Below are positions 11,401 to 20,694 of a DNA stretch of 64,000 nucleotides, one piece after another (within the stretch, counting starts at the first letter, position 1; each line of letters starts with the position of its first letter). Source of the stretch: Blepharisma japonicum (taxonomy: Eukaryota > Ciliophora > Heterotrichea > Heterotrichida > Blepharismidae); contig CATKHK010000040.1 of NCBI GenBank assembly GCA_949751835.1, positions 186,001-250,000 on the forward strand. The letters run 5' to 3'. The notes under the pieces were generated by a model. The model did no database searches, was not told the DNA's origin, and saw nothing but the letters and a program-made list of their open reading frames with translations. The position numbers and the translations under genes were made by a program.

Positions 11401-14400
11401 CTCGCTTAAAGCTGAAATGTCACCAAGAGCTTTGGTTAAGATTGGAACAATTTGGAATATTTCAGGATTGGTAATTACTGAGCCAATATCTGTAATAGCA
11501 GTTTTTGCAGCATCAAGGACATTTGGGTTGGTGTCTGAAAATGCTTTTACTACTTGTGGGACTACATCAGGTAGACATAAAGCAAGCTGTCTCCATGAAC
11601 AAAATGCTAATTTTCCTAAAGCTTCAATAGCTCCGACCTTACTTTTCCATTTAGTCTCTTCTAATCCTCGTGTTAACAATGGTAAAATTTTCTTCATCCC
11701 ATTAGCTGAAAGCTTAGACATGAGCACTCTGGCTGCATTATTGGCTTGCTCTTGCAGCTCTTTATCAGAAAAACAATCTAAAATAAAAGGCAGTACTTCT
11801 CCGAAATAAGGCTCAAATGATCTTCCTAGTACTGAACATAGCCCTTCAATTGCGATAAGGATTGCTCCTTTGTCGAGCGTAGGTGCTTTTTTATTGTTTA
11901 TGATGTTTTCAAAAATATCTAAAATGTGATAACTTATAAGAGTCTTTATTCCACCTCCTTTAATAAGAGAAGCAAGACCATACCCCGCACCTCTTTTTTG
12001 CTTTATAGGTTTTTTATCAAAAATTTTTTTGACTTCTCTGTCAATTAGTTGTTCTAACAAATGAGGCCTATATGATGCAAGTCTTGGCAAACATTTAGAA
12101 ACAGTGCTGGCAAGCATATCTGAAGGAATGTCCAATGACTTCAGCAGCAGCTCAATTGTGCTTTCTATTCTAAAATCTTCAGGCCCAAAGAATTTAGCGA
12201 GAAATCCTAGCATCACAACAGCTGAATGTCTTGTGCTTTCATGAGGCGAGTCAATTCTCAGCTGAAGCAATGTGAAAATTTCGTTAACATAAGCTTCTCC
12301 GCGTGTATTCAAATACAAAATGCCAGTCTCCAGCAGGCCACTTCTGAAGTGGTCTGTAGGATCTTCCATCCCTTTATCAAGTATAAACTCAACAGTTTCA
12401 ATTACTAGCGCCTTAGGCAGGATTTCTACACACTGATTAAGCAGCTTGATAATTCCTTCTCTATTATCATTTCTCCTATCAAACTCCACAAATGCTCTGT
12501 GCATGGCTGGGGCTTTCCAATCTTCGTTGCCTTCTATAGCCTTTGCTGTCCCTTTTGCTGCCATTGTTTGAATATCTACATTATCATGAAAAATGCAAAC
12601 CAAAATATTGTCTAAAAATATGTCCAATGTCAATTTAAAGTTAAATTTGTCCCAAATCTCTTGTGAGCAGCTAGAAACGGTGTCAACTTCATCAAAAAGA
12701 GATAAATAAACCGTAGAAACTGACCATTTTTCATTTGGTATTGTATCTTCATATTGCAATAAGTAGTCAAGAAGAACTTGCTTTGTAAGAGGCTCAAGGA
12801 GCAAAAGAATGTCAAAAAGAGGCTCCCAGTGGTGAGGCTTTAAGAGAGGGATAAGTGGAGGGAATATAGAGTTTATGAGTGGACTGCTATAAGTTTGCAA
12901 AACGTGGCAGATTTGCTGGATTGAGTCCTCTAGTGAGAAAAAATTTTTTGCGTATAAAAACTCAATCATCATGCTCAAAGCTGCAGATCTTAAGCTGGTT
13001 CCAAGCTGTCTGAGCACATAAATAACGATTTTTTCTAATAAATAAGCTTCATTTAAGTCAAGCTTTGATATTGAAATATTTGCTTCAACAAAGTTGAATA
13101 TTTTGTTCAGGGCTTTATCACTGGTAATATCTAGAGAACTTCTTAAAAATGCTGTAGTAAATTGTGACGCAACTCGGCTAAAGCTTTTAGAATTAGATAG
13201 CAAAGTATCGACAAAATGCCAAATTGGCCCGCTTACGTCATTGATTTGGTATAATTCATATACAACTGGAAGCACTTGTCTGTAGAGTCTATCAAAAAAC
13301 TCTGGGACTGGTGTCAATTTACTTCTCAATTTAATTCCAACTGAAAAGCCGTTAAGAATAGCTGCAACTTCTGCAGCCATTTGATTCCACACAACTCCGA
13401 ATGCTTTTTCTACAAGTTGACTGTTCCTTGGATCTCCTTTGATGCCTGCTTTATTTAGCATTTCTTCACAAATTTGAAGAAGCTTCGGGACTTCATTGAA
13501 ATGAGGGTTATCATAGCTGCCTTCTACGAATTCTCTTTTTTCTCTATGGATTTTGAATTTTTCATATTGAATTTTAGCGAGCCCGTAATCAAAAATTTCT
13601 TCGAAATTCCCAACAGTCAAGGCAAACCCTGCAATTTTTTTACAGTTAAAGACACGTGCTGGGTCAAAAGCATTGAATGCGGAATGATATTTAGAGATCA
13701 CAAAACTAGTCCTTTTAATTGAATAAAGTCCATCTGCACTTAGCAGCTCTGCAATTGTATAAGCATCTTCAGCTGTTTTTATTGAAGTAATCAGCTTAGT
13801 AATAATAGGCTTAAAGCTGTTTGAATAATTGTCGACTAAAATTTCATCATTAGCGCAGCCCATAAACCCGCGGCAAAGCAAAGCGACTGGAGATCTTGGC
13901 CAATTTTCATGGCAGAATTTCCTTACAGCCCCATGCTTGCTTAAAGTAAAAGCTGCAAACTTGCTACATAATGTTTCGCTTTCAGGAAATATTTCTAGCC
14001 CATTTCTTATTGCCCTTGCTATAGCCAAGGATTCATCAGCAGATAAATTTTGTAATAAATATAATGAAGATCCTTTATCATTCAAAAAATTCTGCATTGG
14101 AACTGGGCAAGGCTGGGGAATTTTAATAGAAAGAGCCATTGCCAGTAGTAATGATGAAGACACATTAGGGTAATTCACCTCAAGTTTTAGATCATATTTC
14201 CTAATATAAACACTCAATAAATTCGCAAAAGCTGCATTTTGGATATTACTTTGTAAATATTGGATTAGCTGAGGAGTTGGCTGTGGATTTAAATTTGCTA
14301 TGCAATCTGCAACAGATTTTTTAAAGGCTTCTTTTTTCACTCTGTTTCCCATTGCAATTGTGTAGTTTACCAAAGGCTCTGGATTAGGAAGCTGCGCTAT

Positions 14401-15252
14401 TGGAATATGGGATAATGTTGAAAGCAGTGAAAATACTTGAGACTCATTCAAATCTCTAAGCGCTACCAGTTTACCTTGAAATTCAGTTAAATCGTGGCTT
14501 TTTTTAGCTAAAACTTTAAAGAGAGCTAAAGCTTCATTAAAATATTTTTCGTTGTAAAGATATTCTAATAAATTAGGATTGAAAATTTCCCAGATGAATG
14601 GTGACATGTCACAGGATAAATAAGAAATCGTCATGGTTACTTCAGGAAGCAATGCTACAGCTCTAATAATAATTCTTTTTACCAAACCTAATAACTCATC
14701 TCCAAACTGCTGAGTCGTTATCTGAGCAAGCATAGGCTTATAAAGGACCATAAATTCACGTAAATTTGGCTTAATTGCTTTATCATTAAGATAAGTGCTG
14801 ATAAAGTTCTGCACTAAAGGAGAAACTGGCGCTGAGTTAAGCAGAAAAATAGCTGCAGGGGCGTTTTCTCCTAATTCTAATGGATTTATATTATTTTGCT
14901 GAGAAAAGTCAAACTTTGGGATTTTTGATTCCTTGAATAATTTAGATTCGATTGACTTGCGGACTAAAGAAGATAAAATTTGGATATTCGCAGGTAGCTG
15001 AAGAAGCTTGTAGAGTTTTAGCTGGAAAATATAAGAGCCTGAAGCCTTTTCAAAGAGAGTTTGATATTGAAGAGGATCTACATCTTTTATTTTTTGGGAA
15101 ATTTTTTTAGCTATGGTCCAAATTAAATGAAGAATTTTCTTTGTGTGGTGTGGAGCGGATAGGTATGTAATGAGAGCTTCGCACGCATGAGAAAGGCCTT
15201 CTGGAGTCCATTGAAGCTCTAAGGAATTATTTAAGGCTTGCAAAGCTTCCAT
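8497..15252 (-). CDS. GCN1: GCN1-like HEAT-repeat protein (activator of GCN2 kinase)
   Basis: A single 6.8-kb exon encodes 2,251 residues composed almost entirely of HEAT/ARM-type helical repeats. The region near residue 1,080-1,100 (KRGAGYGLASLIKGGGIK) matches the well-conserved start of the eEF3-like core of GCN1, followed by typical HEAT units (VGAIEALGKLAF, EVRNIAAQNLGAL). In yeast and animals GCN1 binds colliding ribosomes with GCN20 and recruits the kinase GCN2, which phosphorylates eIF2-alpha during amino-acid starvation. The protein is about 400 residues shorter than yeast GCN1, and the shortening seems to lie in the N-terminal half. No TGA codon or intron is needed. The many plus-strand frames across this region are antisense shadows. 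Confidence 0.93.
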   Translation of the reverse strand: MEALQALNNSLELQWTPEGLSHACEALITYLSAPHHTKKILHLIWTIAKKISQKIKDVDPLQYQTLFEKASGSYIFQLKLYKLLQLPANIQILSSLVRKSIESKLFKESKIPKFDFSQQNNINPLELGENAPAAIFLLNSAPVSPLVQNFISTYLNDKAIKPNLREFMVLYKPMLAQITTQQFGDELLGLVKRIIIRAVALLPEVTMTISYLSCDMSPFIWEIFNPNLLEYLYNEKYFNEALALFKVLAKKSHDLTEFQGKLVALRDLNESQVFSLLSTLSHIPIAQLPNPEPLVNYTIAMGNRVKKEAFKKSVADCIANLNPQPTPQLIQYLQSNIQNAAFANLLSVYIRKYDLKLEVNYPNVSSSLLLAMALSIKIPQPCPVPMQNFLNDKGSSLYLLQNLSADESLAIARAIRNGLEIFPESETLCSKFAAFTLSKHGAVRKFCHENWPRSPVALLCRGFMGCANDEILVDNYSNSFKPIITKLITSIKTAEDAYTIAELLSADGLYSIKRTSFVISKYHSAFNAFDPARVFNCKKIAGFALTVGNFEEIFDYGLAKIQYEKFKIHREKREFVEGSYDNPHFNEVPKLLQICEEMLNKAGIKGDPRNSQLVEKAFGVVWNQMAAEVAAILNGFSVGIKLRSKLTPVPEFFDRLYRQVLPVVYELYQINDVSGPIWHFVDTLLSNSKSFSRVASQFTTAFLRSSLDITSDKALNKIFNFVEANISISKLDLNEAYLLEKIVIYVLRQLGTSLRSAALSMMIEFLYAKNFFSLEDSIQQICHVLQTYSSPLINSIFPPLIPLLKPHHWEPLFDILLLLEPLTKQVLLDYLLQYEDTIPNEKWSVSTVYLSLFDEVDTVSSCSQEIWDKFNFKLTLDIFLDNILVCIFHDNVDIQTMAAKGTAKAIEGNEDWKAPAMHRAFVEFDRRNDNREGIIKLLNQCVEILPKALVIETVEFILDKGMEDPTDHFRSGLLETGILYLNTRGEAYVNEIFTLLQLRIDSPHESTRHSAVVMLGFLAKFFGPEDFRIESTIELLLKSLDIPSDMLASTVSKCLPRLASYRPHLLEQLIDREVKKIFDKKPIKQKRGAGYGLASLIKGGGIKTLISYHILDIFENIINNKKAPTLDKGAILIAIEGLCSVLGRSFEPYFGEVLPFILDCFSDKELQEQANNAARVLMSKLSANGMKKILPLLTRGLEETKWKSKVGAIEALGKLAFCSWRQLALCLPDVVPQVVKAFSDTNPNVLDAAKTAITDIGSVITNPEIFQIVPILTKALGDISALSEVYKVLIDTAFHHYMDAPSLSLLIPLIETGLKSRSIELKKQACQIVGGITKLISDPMEIFPYLERIVTSLKYSLFDALPEVRNIAAQNLGALCNGIGAELAQPIIDWLQDIMQNNNPNVERSGAVHAYSEIILYNDLWEQLLSELLKKCNDDSPLIRESYLGVFIFIPPNTQGKFERYLNKALPIFLKNLSHENEDVRKIAVRVVQLLIQDYGRTNMESFFVPLEEGLFQQNWRTRQSCITLMGEMLDKMEALSRREGKQLISHEIKNRILASVYILRSDHSGTIHVNAVSIWKSLVENTPKFLLALTPELVLRVVQICDKDVSEPREIAGTSVQGLISKYQGKLFSSYLRHFEMYFDKYPKGVAFALRIVCESATRNLLITYSDNIIQILEHLLHSNDKDFLENAGGIFHDLYNKTTIDNKDPGALSLLDKVVIYPAACRELLKFKNDGITKALLPKIMSSEHRSKTLPEVADLIADDLFNIRELNDIFTQIINGGDSLLNATKIIVASLSDHSNLESALNKLEYPVQSILHIVDYFCSHTKLNFTGYVDKLLTLILPALLANEPETISFLPEVLKKTIASIPKEELCFYFPIFKSHLTNARRIQLFNEPKGLDPFLPILQSAIMYGSPEIKEMASRGYCDIIQLTDEAPLLPYAVNIAGPLIRVLSERVPGDVKVGILDALYFLLEKSPAKLKTFVTQLQSVFVKSMSHTEKNVRDAGHRNLIELLKLKPRVDLLVSDLCGLDGPEEIVVQGLQTLQEVAKRTEIPSQSKTSAANKMMNDLKESTARSVTYEAGKLLGLIAPHPPTILESLPNHEAGLHIAETMLSELPEENLLQAEGYFDELINSNYTEALGLLTNLSKVHPKATFMISMRYFELFANNLAPALPLLISLPSEEFSANIDALGELLPAIAKACKAGGDPNLDQAVINIFSISKKKIDNVLKALHLLDQGPDQVFFRQYAERLIQG

Positions 15253-15323
15253 TTTATTATGACTTATAGCACCTGGTAGAAATTAGAATGATGATAAGTA
15301 TTTTTTAAAACAATTAGGGATAA

Positions 15324-15704
15324 TTAAAGATCTGGATTTGCAAGAATCTTTGCAGTTATTAGCTTGCTTCTTATAGGCTCAGGTTCCCATGGTCTTTTAT
15401 ACTCAAAAGTTAATTCTAATGATTCTCCATCTGCACATAGCTCGCTACAAGAAATCTGAAAAACTTGTATTCCGGCTCCTCCTATTAGTCCTGTTGTCCT
15501 TCTATATTCCCCTCTCAGATCAGGAACCTTCAATTTGTCTGAGTTTGCAGGGTTCAAGAACCAGCTATATCCAGTTGTAGGGTTCGATACCAAAGTAACA
15601 TTTGTTGTTTTGCCAATAACCACTGTAAATTCTTGAACATTATCAATACTTGTATAATCGCTTATAACTAGAATAAGGAGACATATAAAAATCACCGATC
15701 TCAT
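15324..15704 (-). CDS. Chagasin-family cysteine protease inhibitor (I42)
   Basis: The 126-residue product has a signal peptide (MRSVIFICLLILVIS) and then a domain with all three inhibitory loops of the I42/chagasin family: NPTTGYSW at residues 41-48, the glycine loop TGLIGGAGIQ at 71-80 and KRPWEP at 103-108. In chagasin these loops insert into the active-site cleft of papain-like (clan CA) cysteine proteases. The signal peptide places it in the endolysosomal lumen or outside the cell, where cathepsin-like enzymes act. Two cysteines (CSELC) near residue 86-90 could form a small disulfide and are not part of the usual pattern. The family is patchily distributed among bacteria, archaea and protists. 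Confidence 0.9.
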   Translation of the reverse strand: MRSVIFICLLILVISDYTSIDNVQEFTVVIGKTTNVTLVSNPTTGYSWFLNPANSDKLKVPDLRGEYRRTTGLIGGAGIQVFQISCSELCADGESLELTFEYKRPWEPEPIRSKLITAKILANPDL

Positions 15705-15723
15705 ATTTTTATATAAGTTTAAA

Positions 15724-15924
15724 ATGGACAGAGAAGAAGAAATACGTCAAGAGTTAATCACTGAGAACGAAAATTTAAAAAATGAAATAGAAGCTCTTAA
15801 GAGCTTCTTTTTGACACTCAATGGAAAAAAATCACAAATGATTAGAGAAAGAGGGGAAAGGAGTGGGATTATGAAAAGGAAAAGAAGCGTTTCTGAAGAA
15901 AAGAAGTCTAAAATATCAAAATAA
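15724..15924 (+). CDS. Short coiled-coil protein, 66 aa, hypothetical
   Basis: A short open frame from ATG 15724 to TAA 15924 encodes a Glu/Lys-rich helix with leucine heptads (ENENLKNEIEALKSFFLTL) and a basic tail (KRKRSVSEEKKSKISK). The codon content is protein-like and the length typical of a mini coiled-coil protein. Its ATG lies only 19 bp from the start of the divergent chagasin-like gene, so the two would have to share a very small promoter. No family is recognised. It could be real or fortuitous. Confidence 0.45.
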   Translation: MDREEEIRQELITENENLKNEIEALKSFFLTLNGKKSQMIRERGERSGIMKRKRSVSEEKKSKISK

Positions 15925-15980
15925 TGTATTTTTTGAAAAATTAATTCGCAATAAATATTTTAATATCAAAAATATAATAG

Positions 15981-17246
15981 ATGGGTTACGAAGCGGAAAG
16001 ATTCGTAGACAAAGTCCCAAACTCATTTTTATGCCTTATCTGTCACGAAGTTGTAAAAAACCCTAAAGAATGTTCATCCTGTGAAAGCCTTTTTTGTGGT
16101 GACTGTATTTCTGCATGCATAGAGCTGAATGGGTACACTTGTCCGAACCGATGCGAAAAAGCTGAAATGCAAAGGCCAGGACGCATAATTAGGACCAATC
16201 TCGAAGATTTACTAATCCGATGCAAGTACGCTAAGAATGGCTGCGGAAAAGTTGACCGAGTAGGTCGCATAGAAATCCATGAGCAAGATGAATGCCCTTA
16301 TAATTGTGATATTAAAAAATGTGCCAGTCCTATATGCAATACAAAAGAAGCTGTAGAAAGTATGATTTTATTTACCACCCCTGAAAAACCTTCGAGTCCT
16401 GAAATCTATGTCTGCTCACTTAAATGTGCAGCCACATTGGAGTTTCAAAATATTTTAAACACATCAAGGTCTCAAGAAGAAATGCTGAGGAGGCTTCAAA
16501 GCCGCTTTATGGAAAATATTAATAATATTGTTACACTTAGTAATCCTATTACTTCAATTCATGAACAGGATCAAGAAAAGCCTATTATTTATAGCTCGAC
16601 TGCAAAAATAAAAAAAGATGCAGTAGAATTGCCTGATGGGTCTGTATATACAGGAGAATGGACGCTAGATGGGCGAATTGAAGGAAAAGGGGTACAAACT
16701 TGGCCTGATGGCGCGAGATATTCTGGGGAGTTTTTAAATGGAGAAAAGCATGGGTATGGAAACAAAACGACTAGCAATGGACAAAGCTATTACGGATTTT
16801 GAAAACATAATAACAGATCAGGTCATGGAACTTATAAATGGCCAAGCGGAAGCACATATACAGGTAATTTCAAGCATGGAGACAATCATGGCTGGGGAAA
16901 ATATACATGGCATAACGGAAAAGTATATGAAGGAGAATACAAAAATGACGAAAAAGACGGATTTGGGGCGATGATTTTTCCTGATGGAAGAAGATATGTA
17001 GGTGAATGGAAACATAATATGCATCATGGGAAAGGAGTTTTAACAAATAGTGATGGAAGTGAATTTCAAGGAGAATTTGTGGACGATATGAAGAACGGAT
17101 ATGGAGTAATGAAATACTCTGACAATTCTAAACATATTGGAACGTGGGACTCTGATAAACTGCATGGGGTTGCTACTTTTATATCAAAAGATGACCAAAA
17201 AGAAGTCCAGTTGTGGAGAAATGGGCAAAGAATTAATCTTGGCTAA
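15981..17246 (+). CDS. RING/TRAF-type zinc-finger protein with C-terminal MORN repeats
   Basis: One exon of 421 residues; an in-frame TGA (Trp) at 16800-16802 is part of a MORN repeat (YYGFWKH), a good internal proof of the code. A cysteine-rich RING-like finger lies at about residues 18-58 (CLICHEVVKNPKECSSC, then CGDC and CPNRC); the usual His is replaced by Cys. A TRAF-type finger follows (CKYAKNGCGKVDRVGRIEIH). From residue about 215 there are eight MORN repeats (YTGEW, YSGEF, YYGFW, YTGNF, YEGEY, YVGEW, FQGEF, HIGTW). RING/TRAF modules suggest ubiquitin ligase activity, while MORN repeats often bind membranes or cytoskeleton. A cortex-targeted E3 is plausible; the substrate is unknown. 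Confidence 0.88.
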
Positions 17247-17332
17247 AAAATACTATATCATAATAAAATTAAGTAAATTAAAATATAAGCTTAGTTACAA
17301 GAAATTGGAGAAAACTTTTAGTTTTAAAGTCA

Positions 17333-17640
17333 TTAGAAGCTATCGGCATTAAAGATATTATTGCTTCTGTAGGATAAAGAATTCATTATAAGCATAAAAA
17401 CTCCCAGAGATCATTCAAGAAGTGTTGTAAGACCGTTGAAAATGTGAAATACTAATAGATAAACTATTTTTATCCCATAAGGATGGATAAATTTCATATT
17501 AAATGAATCAGCATTTAATGGAATTTCAAATTTCAGCCATCTGATCTTTCCTTATCAATTTTCCTTTAGCATCTTTGAAAACCTTTAATTTTAATTGAAT
17601 TAATGTCTAATCTGAGTACATCAAATACCTCAATAAATTA
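17333..17640 (-). pseudogene. Decayed protein-coding remnant (unidentified, hydrophobic C-terminus)
   Basis: On the minus strand three overlapping frames give protein-like sequence in register. The first is EVFDVLRLDINSIKIK, the second VFKDAKGKLIRKDQMAEIW, and the third is FEIPLNADSFNMKFIHPYG continuing into YLLVFHIFNGLTTLLEW and ending at a TAA at 17333-17335. The last frame is open for about 68 codons and contains one TGA (Trp) and one hydrophobic segment. Moving between frames needs two shifts, and no 15- or 16-nt GT...AG intron explains them. It looks like the 3' end of a degraded gene. The family is not recognised. Confidence 0.4.
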
Positions 17641-17665
17641 AGTCTACTTCGTTATAAAATATAAT

Positions 17666-20411
17666 ATGAAAAGACCAATAAACATTCTTACTTTCACTCA
17701 AAAGGAAGAACCATTAAGATTAAGTGAAATAACACCTATAGCTTCAATAAGTAAAGAGCTAGATCTTCAATCCCCATACACAGAAATTGAGCGTAATTAA
17801 TATTCCAGAAGCTGACTCCCAAGCCCTTGCTTTTGAAGAGCGCAAAAAATACTCTGAGGCAGCCATGATCTGACTCCGCAGCCTATTTTCAAAAAGAAAA
17901 CTTCTAAAATCTCACCCCTTAACAGTAACTTTTACCTAGGTTCTTGACCAAACCAATCAATTCGCCAACACCTTATGCAATTGAATAGTCTACAGCTTAC
18001 GCCGAGACAAGCGCACTCAAGCCTTTGGATTAATAGGAGTTCTCGACAAGCTGATTGACCCCAAATCCAAGCTGAAATTCAAAGACCGTAACGCATTGCG
18101 AGCTCGTCTCCAAATTTAGTAAGAAATATCTAGCAATTGTGCTTATTATTTAAAAGAAAAGAAAAATGTCCAAGCTATAGAAGCCTGCGAAAAAGCTATA
18201 GAATTGACTGAGAAAATCAACGCTTCCCAAGACTTGGTTTTAGCACTTTCTATGTGCGGCTATACATGTTGTGTATGTGAAGACCATAAAAGAGCTTTGG
18301 ATATGCATCAAAGAGCTTTGGATTTATTGTCAAATAAGTTTAGGGTCGAAAGTGACAAGGTTAATGTTTTTATTGCAGTTTGTTTATATAATTCAGCTAT
18401 TGAAAGTGTACATATGAATGTGATGGAGGAAGCTCAGAATTATGTAGCGCAGGCTTATAATGTGGCACAGGCTCATTTGAAAGGGCTGCCGCTGGTGCAT
18501 ACTAAGGTGCTTTGACTGTATAAAGAACTGAAAGATACGCAAAAGCCTGATGCTTTACCGAAAATTGAGAAACAGCCAAGTTTTCTGGGTGCTTCTGATT
18601 CAAAAATATCTAAAGCACTTAAAGATACTATAAAATCTTCTCCATCCAAGCCTCAAGTCCCTGCTCCTCATTCTTTATTTAAAATAATTCGCTCAAGCGC
18701 TCAGGATATTAAAAATCCCAGACCTAGCACTTCAGGAACTGGCGAAAAAAGAATAGGAAGAGATTTATTGATTTCTGAAGTCAAAAAACCAAGACCTATT
18801 AGTGCAAACAAACACGATTTAATTGATATAGAAAAATCCCCTCCTATTGGTTTAAATGATAAACCTCAGATCTTATCATTAAAAGAAAAAATAAGAATAA
18901 GATCGAAAAAAGAAAAAACAAGGACGAGAATTGAGTCTGTCAAAAAAATTGTAACTGAAAGCGATTTTATTGTAAAAGCGAGAATACGAGCTGCAAGGAA
19001 AATTCAAAGAAAATGAAGGGAATTTTATAAAAAAAGAAACCTAAAAATTATAAAAATCCAAAAATGGTATAAAGGGCTGAAAGAGGTAAAAAAACTTAAA
19101 AGAGCAAAAAATTGCATAATTATGATCCAGGCAGTTGTTAGAAGAAAAGAAGCGTATATTAGGATACAAGAATTAGCTGCTGGGCATCTAGAAAATAAGC
19201 ATCAAGCAGTAGCAAAAATTCAAAAATGCTATAGAGGTCGTAGACATTATCGGCAGTATAAACAGCTGAAGAAGGCTGTATTGCTACTTCAAGCGATATT
19301 CAAAAGAAAAGACGCAATTATGAAAGTCCAAGAAATGAGAGAAAATTATTATAATGACAAAAATTTGAAAGTTTTGAATATTCAAAGATGCTACAGAGGA
19401 TATAAAGGCCGAAAAAATTGTAGAGAATTGAGAAATTCCATTATAATAATTCAAACATTGTTCAGGAGAAATCAAGCTTGGCAAATAATCCATGAATTAA
19501 GAAACGAAAGCTGCAAATATGATGAGCTAGGGATCTTAAAGATTCAGACACATTATCGAGGATATAAAGAACGAAAAAATGTCAAAGCACTTAAAGACTT
19601 TATTTTATTGCTTCAGTCAGCATTTAGAAGGAAAGAAGCAATAATTAAAGTAATGAATATGAAAAATGAACATTACAGCAGCCACAATGAAAATGTAATA
19701 AAAATTCAAAAATTCTATAGAGGTTGCATTGCTAGAAAAAATTATAAAAATTTAACAAACAGTATTGTGGTCATCCAATCTCTACTTAAAAGAAAGGAAG
19801 CCTACAACACAGTCAAAGCAATGAAACAGAAAATAGTCCTTGCTCAAAGCTGCATTAAAGCAGGCTTAAGTAAAATGAAATACCAAAGAACCACAGCTGG
19901 GATCATAAAGATACAAAGTAATTGGAGGAAATGCATGGCAATCAAAGCAGTTTCATTGAGAGAAAACTCAATAAGCAAAGTAAAAGCATTTTTACTTGGT
20001 ATTTTAACTAGAAAGCGGATGATAAAGAAAAATTACTCAGCCACAAAAATTCAAAGCTGGTATAAATCTTTATTAGTTCAAAGGACTATGAATCTTCCTC
20101 AAAAGCATTTAAAGAAATTTATTTTAAAACTTATAGCAGGAATTTGTAAAGAATTGAAAAATGATGCAAAAGAAATATCAATTATAAAACACAAGGAAAA
20201 AGAAATAGCAGCAATTAGGATTCAAAGCCAATGGAGAAAATGTATGGGAAAAGCAAGAAAGGAATTGATTCAAAAATCGATGGGTAAGATTAAAGGATTT
20301 TTATTAGGAATAATAGATAGAAAGAGGCTTCAAAAGAAAATTAGCTCGGCTGTGAAAATTCAGAGCTGGATAAAAGGAGTTCTTTGCAGGAAAAATGGAC
20401 ATAAATTATAA
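17666..20411 (+). CDS. TPR-like / multi-IQ-motif protein, 899 aa
   Basis: Three tiny introns are removed: 17793-17808 (gtaattaatattccag), 17925-17939 (gtaacttttacctag) and 18119-18133 (gtaagaaatatctag). Several in-frame TGA codons are read as Trp (for example 18513 and 19012). The N-terminal 280 residues form TPR-like helices (AIEACEKAIELTEKI, RALDMHQRALDLLS). A basic linker follows, and then from residue about 425 an array of IQ motifs repeats with a period of roughly 55-57 residues, two per unit (KIQKCYRGRRHYRQYK, LLQAIFKRKDAIMKV). IQ motifs bind calmodulin or centrin-type light chains. Ciliate cortical calcium-contractile fibres use long IQ-like scaffolds, so a calmodulin/centrin-binding scaffold is likely. 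After splicing the frame is exactly 900 codons. Confidence 0.85.
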
Positions 20412-20694
20412 ATTCCTACGAAATCCACTTAAAGCACCAAAAAATTCGAAATTTTAAATTGTTTTAATTCATTTTGCTATAAATTATTTATTTTTTGTTT
20501 ATGGAGTATTTGTCTTCGAAAATAATGCCTAAATTTATCTTATTGCACATATTTACTTAATCTGCTTAATTAGAAAGAAAATTTGCTTATGAGTGCTTCA
20601 AAAGAACTGCTATTTTTTGCTAAAATTTTTAGAATATTTAATTTTAATCCCGCTAAAAAATCTTTATATCTAACGATTCTAAAATCAAATTAAA

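Noticed and set aside
8597-14173. Several plus-strand frames of 60-130 codons inside GCN1
   Set aside because: They lie antisense to a continuous 2,251-residue HEAT-repeat protein and have no features of their own.
15575-15600. Box-B-like gggttcgatacc suggesting a tRNA
   Set aside because: It lies inside the chagasin-like coding sequence and has no matching A box or cloverleaf arms.
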